Made by a program: the position numbers and the translations under genes
DNA from: Bacteroidales bacterium
Lineage (GTDB): Bacteria > Bacteroidota > Bacteroidia > Bacteroidales > P3
DNA length: 18,139 nt
Assembly: GCA_016281475.1 (NCBI GenBank)
Contig: JAEEIS010000063.1
Span: 1 to 18,139 of the forward strand
Direction of reading: 5' to 3'
Part shown: piece after piece, positions 13,080 to 18,139 of the stretch
How positions within the stretch are numbered: the first letter of the stretch is position 1
Layout of the letters: each line of letters begins with the position of its first letter
The notes under the pieces: generated by a model
What the model was told of the DNA's origin: nothing
The model's input: only the letters and a program-made list of their open reading frames with translations
Databases searched by the model: none

Positions 13080-16000
13080 TTACCTCACCACGACGCGCTG
13101 TGCCGTACCGTCGCCCACCTGCACCAGGTAAACTCCCGTCGACATCATGCGGAAACTCTGCGTCTCAGCCACACTCATCTCGGTGCTGAGCAGTCGTCCC
13201 ACCACGTCGAAGATGCGCACGCGCTCTCCTGCGGCACCCTGCACGGTGATAATGTTCCCCTGCACGGTGATAGTGGCACCCGACATCTGCACATCAGTAA
13301 TGCCCACCTCGTCGGCGGCAAAGGAGGCGTACAGACTCATATCCTCACGCACCAATACATGGCGCGGATTCTCCGTGCTTCCGTCGCTCCACTGTACAAA
13401 ATGGTTGCCACTTATCGCCACAGCGGCAATCTCAATCGTAGTGCTGTCGCTGTAGGTGCCAGACCCCACCACAAAGCCTAACGTCGGCTGTTCCGAAGCG
13501 AGCGTGAGCGTGTAGTAATCTATCGGCATCGGCACCATCACTGTGTCGTAGATGTAGTTATCTATGTAGGTGGTGTCGTGGATATAATTGTTCACTATCG
13601 TCGTGTCGTGCACATACGCCGTGTCGTGAATGTAGTTACTCACAATGGTAGTGTCGTGGATGTAGTTGTTGATGTATACAGTGTCATAGATGTAGTTGTT
13701 CACTATCGTCGTGTCGTGCACATACGCCGTGTCGTGAATGTAGTTGTTCACAATGGTGGTGTCGTGGATGTAGTTGTTGATGTATACCGTGTCATGGACG
13801 TAGTTGTTCACAATAACGGTGTCGCGGACTACCGTGGTGTCGTGAACATACACCTGGACATAGGTAGTATCATGCACAATCGTCGTGTCGTGGATATAAT
13901 TGTTCACGATGGTGGTGTCATGCACAATGGTGGTGTCGTGAATCAGAATGGTGTCGTGGACAATCGTTGTGTCGTGGTGGACAATTGTGTCGGGACTCAA
14001 AGCGAAATAAGCCACCAGCATCGTATCCCTGTATATAGTCAGGCTGCGGGGATTCTGTGTGTTGCCGTCGTTCCAGTAGGCAAAGGCATAGCCCGCGTTG
14101 GGCGTGGCGGCAATAGTGGCGGTGGTAGAGTCACAGGTGGGCTGCGTGACCACTGCTGCCGTGCCCATCACAGTGTCTGCCGACGACACACTTACTGTGG
14201 CAAACATCTCCCCAACGAAGTTGGTAAAGTAGCTCCAGCGTACAGAGTATGAGGCTGTGCTTCCGCAGGGGATATATACTGGGATGGAGTCTAGGATGCC
14301 GGTAAAGGCATTCAAACCTGTCTTGGGGGCTATCGCACGCTTTGAAGTGATGCTTGTCAACCCAGAGCAATCATGAAAAGCACCGACACCTATCGAGTCC
14401 ACAGCATTACCTATAACCAATGATTCTAAGCTGTCACAATAACCGAACGCACCAGAACCAATATATTCTACCGAATCTGGAATTATTAGGTTTCTTATTC
14501 TACGGTTAAGAAACGTATAATCTGGTATCACTTTTACATTATTCCCGAAATAAATAGCATTAAGTCCACCACAACCTTGAAAAGGCGGGTAAATGGCATA
14601 CGAATTAGTATCATACCATCCCATATGGGTACAACTATCGGCATTATAGTTTACCGTTGATAGGTTACTACAATTCTTGAACGCCCATCTACCAATAGAC
14701 CTAACCCTCCGAGGAATCGTAATCGAAGTAAGGCTCGTGCAACTACCGAACGACTCATTGCCTATTCTTTCAACAGAATCCGGAATCACAACCGAAGTAA
14801 GCCCTGTGCATCCATAAAACGCATCACTGCCTATTGATTTCACAGAATTCGGAATCGTGACAGATTGAAGATTCGTACAAGCACAGAAAGCGGCAGCTGG
14901 AATCATCTTTACATTGCTGCCGATATTTACAGTACTAACATTACAATTCTTAAACGGAGCGTATGAAGTCATTGTTTCGTTACGATATCCCATATTAGCG
15001 CAACTGTCGGCATTAAGGTTCACCGTTGTAAGGTTGCTACAACCATAAAAAGCATAATATCCAACACTTTTCACATTCCTTGGAATTGTAACCGATGTGA
15101 GGCTGGTGCAATTCATAAAAGATGAGTTGCCTATTGATTCTAACGAATCCGGGAATGTGATTGACTGTAGGTTAGTACAATTACTGAATACACCATTGGG
15201 AATCATCTTGACATTGTTGCCGATGTTTATTGTGGTGACACTACTTCCAAATAAATAGTATGTCCAATCGCTACTATACCCCAAATAGGTGCAGCTGTCG
15301 GGATTGAAATTTACCGTAGTAAGGTTACTACAGGCCCAAAAAGCACTGGCGCCAATGTTTCTGACGTTCCTTGGAATCGTAACCGAGGTGAGGCCGGTAC
15401 AGCCCCGAAATGACAAGTTGCCTATTGATTCTAAAGAATCCGGGAATGTGATAGACTGTAAGTTTGTACAACCACTGAACCCGCCATTAGGAATCATCTT
15501 GACATTGCTGCCTATGTTTACAGTGCTGACATTACAATTTCCAAATACATAGAATACCCAATTGCTATCGCTATGATACCCCATATTGGTGCAGCTGTCG
15601 GCATTAAAGTTTACCGTCGTAAGGTTACTACAATATGAGAACGCATTGTCGCCAATGCTTTTGACATTTCTTGGAATCGTAATCGAAGTGAGTCCTGAAC
15701 AAGCATAAAAAGCATGAGCAGGAATCATTTTCACATTCTGACCTATATTAACGGTAGTAAGATTTCCCGCATATAATGCGTAGTCCATGTACGTGCAACT
15801 ATCGGCATTAAAATTCACCGTATATAAACTATCTAAGCCGCTTAAAGCGTAATCTTCAATTGTGGTGATGGGGTTTGGAATGGTAACAGAAGTGAGTCCG
15901 CGACATTCATAAAATGCAAAAGAATCGATTTCTGTGACAGTATATATAGTCCCTCCGTATGAGACAGACGAAGGGATTGTCAAACTGCCTGTTGGCTTTG

Positions 16001-16199
16001 TATATCCCCTCCAAGGTGACAACCCATAAACATCGGAGAATGCACTGTCATTAGGATATGTTACACCAACTGTAGATGATGTCAGAATTTCATAGTACAA
16101 AGTCTGCCCCGATGGTGCTACAGCACTGAAGTCGTAACCTTGGGCGTGGGCGAAGCCTGCAAGGAACAGAAAGATGAGAGATGATAATTTCTTTCTCAT
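13080..16199 (-). CDS. BspA-like leucine-rich-repeat surface protein with DT-repeat spacer and T9SS sorting domain
   Basis: 1039 residues. Signal peptide about 1-19. From about 69 to 660 there are LRR_5 (BspA type) repeats (SVTIPRNVKSIGxxAFxxC pattern), interspersed with NADSCxxMGY inserts. An InlB-B-like repeat is at about 667-734 (AYWNDGNTQNPRSL). Residues 737-888 are an array of HDTTIV (6-residue) and HDTTIVNNYI (10-residue) units. A second InlB-B-like repeat is at about 895-962 (VQWSDGSTENPRH). A T9SS type A sorting domain occupies about 968-1039 (RIFDVVGRLL, then STGVYLVQVGDGTAQRVVVR). BspA-like proteins are surface adhesins or binding proteins; the ligand cannot be inferred. It is probably transcribed from the promoter at 16507-16537 with a leader of about 300 nt. 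DNA repeats of 291 bp and 108 bp show internal duplication. Confidence 0.93.
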   Translation of the reverse strand: MRKKLSSLIFLFLAGFAHAQGYDFSAVAPSGQTLYYEILTSSTVGVTYPNDSAFSDVYGLSPWRGYTKPTGSLTIPSSVSYGGTIYTVTEIDSFAFYECRGLTSVTIPNPITTIEDYALSGLDSLYTVNFNADSCTYMDYALYAGNLTTVNIGQNVKMIPAHAFYACSGLTSITIPRNVKSIGDNAFSYCSNLTTVNFNADSCTNMGYHSDSNWVFYVFGNCNVSTVNIGSNVKMIPNGGFSGCTNLQSITFPDSLESIGNLSFRGCTGLTSVTIPRNVRNIGASAFWACSNLTTVNFNPDSCTYLGYSSDWTYYLFGSSVTTINIGNNVKMIPNGVFSNCTNLQSITFPDSLESIGNSSFMNCTSLTSVTIPRNVKSVGYYAFYGCSNLTTVNLNADSCANMGYRNETMTSYAPFKNCNVSTVNIGSNVKMIPAAAFCACTNLQSVTIPNSVKSIGSDAFYGCTGLTSVVIPDSVERIGNESFGSCTSLTSITIPRRVRSIGRWAFKNCSNLSTVNYNADSCTHMGWYDTNSYAIYPPFQGCGGLNAIYFGNNVKVIPDYTFLNRRIRNLIIPDSVEYIGSGAFGYCDSLESLVIGNAVDSIGVGAFHDCSGLTSITSKRAIAPKTGLNAFTGILDSIPVYIPCGSTASYSVRWSYFTNFVGEMFATVSVSSADTVMGTAAVVTQPTCDSTTATIAATPNAGYAFAYWNDGNTQNPRSLTIYRDTMLVAYFALSPDTIVHHDTTIVHDTILIHDTTIVHDTTIVNNYIHDTTIVHDTTYVQVYVHDTTVVRDTVIVNNYVHDTVYINNYIHDTTIVNNYIHDTAYVHDTTIVNNYIYDTVYINNYIHDTTIVSNYIHDTAYVHDTTIVNNYIHDTTYIDNYIYDTVMVPMPIDYYTLTLASEQPTLGFVVGSGTYSDSTTIEIAAVAISGNHFVQWSDGSTENPRHVLVREDMSLYASFAADEVGITDVQMSGATITVQGNIITVQGAAGERVRIFDVVGRLLSTEMSVAETQSFRMMSTGVYLVQVGDGTAQRVVVR
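13591..13806 (-). repeat. Two near-identical 108-bp tandem units in the DT-repeat region
   Basis: The + strand text beginning TTCACTATCGTCGTGTCG occurs at 13591 and again at 13699, exactly 108 bp apart, and the units stay nearly identical through their length. In the protein this is a 36-residue unit, each containing four DT dyads. The frame is kept, so it is a recent in-frame duplication. Confidence 0.85.
15131..15712 (-). repeat. Tandem 291-bp LRR super-repeat
   Basis: The + strand text starting CTATTGATTCTAA(C/A)GAATCC occurs at 15131 and 15422, 291 bp apart (97 codons), with long matching stretches after each. In the protein this gives two copies of a module from CTNLQSITFPDSLESIG to NVKMIP. 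Coordinates cover two periods; the edges are approximate. Confidence 0.75.
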
Positions 16200-16502
16200 G
16201 TTATTTTTGTTTTTTCAGTGGCGCGGCTCGACGGCACGGAGACAATACAAGAAAGTGGAGCCATCCATTTATTACCCTATTTTCATTGGTAGGGCTTCGA
16301 CTCCCTTGAAAGTAAAATATGGTTCAGTGAATCGCTCCACTGCGGGATGTATCGTGATGGTTTGATACAATCCAACAGGAGCATTCATCTTCCCAGTATT
16401 CCATAACTTTCAATTTGTGAAGTGTCGAAGTTCACCAATATAGGAATAGAGCGAAAATGCGCTTTCTTAACTATTTACAGACACAATGACTCGCTGTCTG
16501 TA
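16200..16502 (-). promoter_or_regulatory. Long, structured 5' leader of the BspA-like gene
   Basis: No gene is seen. If transcription starts just after the -7 box at 16507, the leader is about 300 nt. It has several potential stems: TACAGACA/TGTCTGTA (16476-16483 with 16495-16502) at its 5' end, GTGAA/TTCAC near 16418-16436, TGTATC/GATACA (16348-16353 with 16364-16369), and a long-range AGTGGAGC/GCTCCACT (16254-16261 with 16334-16341). I do not recognise a known riboswitch. Regulation of expression by the leader is inference. Confidence 0.4.
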
Positions 16503-16506
16503 GATG

Positions 16507-16537
16507 CAAATATACAACTTTTTCCCGGCATGTCAAG
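16507..16537 (-). promoter_or_regulatory. Promoter of the BspA-like gene
   Basis: On the reverse strand CTTG (16534-16537) is followed after 19 nt by TATATTTG (16507-16514), at the right spacing for the Bacteroidota -33/-7 boxes. It lies immediately beyond the terminator of the upstream transporter transcript. Confidence 0.65.
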
Positions 16538-16559
16538 AAAAAAAATGCTGCACACAGCA
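16538..16559 (-). terminator. Intrinsic terminator after the metal transporter gene
   Basis: The reverse strand reads TGCTG-TGTG-CAGCA followed by eight T and then C. The 5-bp stem is short, but the U-run is clean. It ends the transporter transcript about 175 nt after its stop, directly before the BspA promoter. The interval 16560-16734 holds no gene I recognise. Confidence 0.6.
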
Positions 16560-16734
16560 ACGCAGACCTTCTCCACCCCCCTATAGGGATGCCATAATAG
16601 GTCACATACCCCAGCCTTACGGTAAACATTCAGAGGATGTTTGCTCCCACTCTCAAGAGGGGATGGCTGTCGCATCCAGTAGTATAAAATCCGTTAGATT
16701 GGTGAGATTCGTGGTCAGAATCTATTATAGGAGG

Positions 16735-18018
16735 TTACCTTAATGTGAACCCGACCGACTCAACGGCCTTGCGCAACGCTTCCTCGGAGGCGGTGCCTTC
16801 GACGAAGGCTTCTTTAGTTTCTAACACCACGCGGGCGGAGGTGACACCCTCGACATCTTGCAACGCCTTCTCGGCGGCAGTGCGGCAGTGGTTGCAGTTC
16901 ATGCCCTCAATGTGATAAACTCTTGTGTTCATATTTTCAACGGTTTTTGTTGCGACATGTTTCTTGTTGCGACGCAGGCGTGGTAGCAGCAGTGCATTGA
17001 CGACCAATAGCAACAGCGCGACGGTGCAAGTCCAGCCAAACCATGAGCCTCCCCCCTCGCAGCCATGCCCGCAGGCATCTGCCACCTGCAGGCTGCCGAG
17101 GAAGTTGACGTAGTTGCCGAAATGCAGGAAGTCGATAAGGTATCCGAAGCCCACCGCCCCAATCACGATAGATGCCAGATAGATAATCAGCGAGCGAGTG
17201 CCCAACACCTTTTTCACCACCAGCATACTGGCAAAGTTGCACGCCGGTCCCGCCATCAGCAGTACCAGCCCCGCACCAGGGGTGAGCCCCTTGAGCATCA
17301 ATGCCACCGCAATCGGGATAGAACCCGTGGCACACAGGTACATCGGCACAGCAATACAGAGCACCAGCAGCATCGATGCCAGCGTGTTGCCTTGAAAGAT
17401 GGTAAAGGCACTATCGGGTATCAACACCGTAATCAGCCCTGCCACAAACAGTCCGATGAGCAGCCACTTGCCGATGTCGGCAATCATGTCAACGTAGGCG
17501 TAGCGCAACGCCTCGACCAACTTGTTGTGATGATGGGAATGACTGTCACAACCGCAGTCGCAATGGTCGTGAGCATGACCATGCTCGTGAGCACAATCCG
17601 ACACCTCCGATACTTCCGACCCTTCCGACTTGCCGAATATATTCGCCGCCGCACCGCCAAAGAGAGCCGTGCACAACGCCGCCACCGGGCGTACGATGGC
17701 AAAGGGCAATCCCATCATGCCGTAAGTAGCTAATATCGAGTCGACACCCGTCTGCGGAGTGGCGATAAGAAACGAGGTCGTCGCCCCCTTCGAGGCACCC
17801 TCCCTGCGCAGCGACATGGCGGTGGGAATGACCCCGCACGAGCACAACGGCAGCGGTATGCCCAGCAGGGCCGCGTTGACTACCGACCCGAAGGTGGGCT
17901 TGGACAGATAACGGTGGTACAGTTTCGACGGCACGAACGAGTGCAGCAGCCCCGCAAACAGGAATCCCAACAGCAGGTAGGGCGACATCTCGTTGATTAA
18001 GTGGATTATCTCTTGCAT
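16735..18018 (-). CDS. SO_0444-type Cu/Zn efflux permease (ArsP_1/DUF318) fused to an HMA domain
   Basis: 427 residues. About 8-10 hydrophobic segments form a permease of the ArsP_1/DUF318 type. Conserved motifs are PLPLCSCGVIPTA (55-67) with the CSCG cysteines, PMYLCATGSIP (225-235), and GPACNF (257-262). Between the two halves lies a Cys/His-rich cytoplasmic-looking loop (142-164, CAHEHGHAHDHCDCGCDSH and on). Residues 365-427 form a heavy-metal-associated (HMA) domain with GMNCNHC (372-378), expected to bind Cu(I) or Zn(II) and hand it to the permease. The family is thought to export copper and zinc across the inner membrane; direction and metal are by family analogy. A -7 box at 18040-18047 serves it. 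The gene is alone on its transcript and ends at the terminator at 16538-16559. Confidence 0.9.
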   Translation of the reverse strand: MQEIIHLINEMSPYLLLGFLFAGLLHSFVPSKLYHRYLSKPTFGSVVNAALLGIPLPLCSCGVIPTAMSLRREGASKGATTSFLIATPQTGVDSILATYGMMGLPFAIVRPVAALCTALFGGAAANIFGKSEGSEVSEVSDCAHEHGHAHDHCDCGCDSHSHHHNKLVEALRYAYVDMIADIGKWLLIGLFVAGLITVLIPDSAFTIFQGNTLASMLLVLCIAVPMYLCATGSIPIAVALMLKGLTPGAGLVLLMAGPACNFASMLVVKKVLGTRSLIIYLASIVIGAVGFGYLIDFLHFGNYVNFLGSLQVADACGHGCEGGGSWFGWTCTVALLLLVVNALLLPRLRRNKKHVATKTVENMNTRVYHIEGMNCNHCRTAAEKALQDVEGVTSARVVLETKEAFVEGTASEEALRKAVESVGFTLR

Positions 18019-18022
18019 ATCA

Positions 18023-18069
18023 ATCTGTTTTTACAGATGCAAAAATACTTCAATTCCATGAAATACAAA
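18023..18069 (-). promoter_or_regulatory. Promoter and 5'-end hairpin of the metal transporter gene
   Basis: On the reverse strand TTTG (18066-18069) is followed after 18 nt by TATTTTTG (18040-18047). Immediately after comes a 6-bp hairpin ATCTGT-AAAA-ACAGAT (18023-18038), just before the ATG at 18018. The hairpin would sit at the very 5' end of the mRNA or serve as an operator for a metal sensor. Confidence 0.55.
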
Positions 18070-18088
18070 TTACAAACTTGTGGCTATT

Positions 18089-18139
18089 ATGAAAGTGGCG
18101 ATACCTAATGATAGTGAAAAAGGTGCTCCGAAGAACTCA
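18089..18139 (+). CDS. Possible start of a divergent gene (partial)
   Basis: An ATG at 18089 opens a frame of 17 codons (MKVAIPNDSEKGAPKNS) to the window end. The start MKVAIP resembles N-termini of several small proteins (for example the NifX/NifB-like COG1433 group), but 17 residues are far too few to decide. No clean TAnnTTTG box is seen, though the region (18060-18088) is AT-rich. Divergent to the transporter gene. Confidence 0.25.
   Translation, partial: MKVAIPNDSEKGAPKNS

Noticed and set aside
13578..14252. 224-codon + strand frame full of VVHNGGVVD-like repeats
   Set aside because: It is the reverse of the DT-repeat array of the BspA-like protein; the repeat structure is inherited from that gene.
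13535..15712. Repeats considered as a CRISPR array
   Set aside because: The repeats have coding periodicity (108 and 291 bp), keep one reading frame and lack unique spacers of constant length; they are protein repeats.

Overview
The window looks like chromosomal DNA of an uncultured, probably host-associated member of the Bacteroidales. Three things point that way. Many genes are preceded by the Bacteroidota -7 promoter box (TAnnTTTG, sometimes with a TTTG/CTTG -33 box 18-20 nt upstream). Two secreted proteins end in type IX secretion (T9SS) type A sorting domains. ClpP, LepA, the WYL regulator and the BspA-like leucine-rich-repeat protein all have a Bacteroidota character. I cannot name the genus. 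There are no rRNAs, tRNAs, transposases or CRISPR arrays that I can support. Most genes lie on the minus strand.

Layout. (1) 1-2018, minus: a WYL-domain regulator followed by a Schlafen/AlbA_2-type putative ATP-binding protein that runs off the left edge. (2) 2019-2824: a gene-free interval with a dispersed-repeat-like hairpin region, an AT-rich nested palindrome, a G-rich (C-rich on the transcribed strand) tract and a terminator hairpin. (3) 6334-2825, minus: a perfect-looking promoter followed by M23/LysM peptidase, trmD, a small T9SS-sorted protein and clpP, with gaps of 28, 53 and 38 bp, so probably one transcript. (4) 10467-6424, minus: lepA, an SMC/ABC-type ATPase, a PD-(D/E)XK-like small protein and a membrane-anchored protein, all tightly spaced. 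The middle two genes are strikingly AT-rich (about 35% GC over 6961-7320, against 57% in sampled lepA and 72% in part of the membrane gene). They look like a two-gene cargo inserted into an older operon and are the best candidate for an undescribed (defence-like) system. (5) 10544-12955, plus: a lipid kinase of the diacylglycerol kinase family, then an AAA_14/DUF4143 ATPase bracketed by tandem 33-bp palindromic units on both sides. (6) 16537-13080, minus: a 1039-residue BspA-like surface protein with a long leader, converging on the ATPase across a bidirectional terminator. (7) 18069-16735, minus: a Cu/Zn-type permease fused to a heavy-metal-binding HMA domain. A possible partial gene begins divergently at the right edge.

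Functionally the window mixes housekeeping (lepA, trmD, clpP), cell-wall and envelope functions (M23/LysM peptidase, lipid kinase, T9SS cargo, BspA-like protein), metal handling, and three accessory ATPase or regulator loci (WYL plus AlbA_2, ATPase plus PD-(D/E)XK-like, AAA_14/DUF4143) of kinds often found in variable genomic regions.
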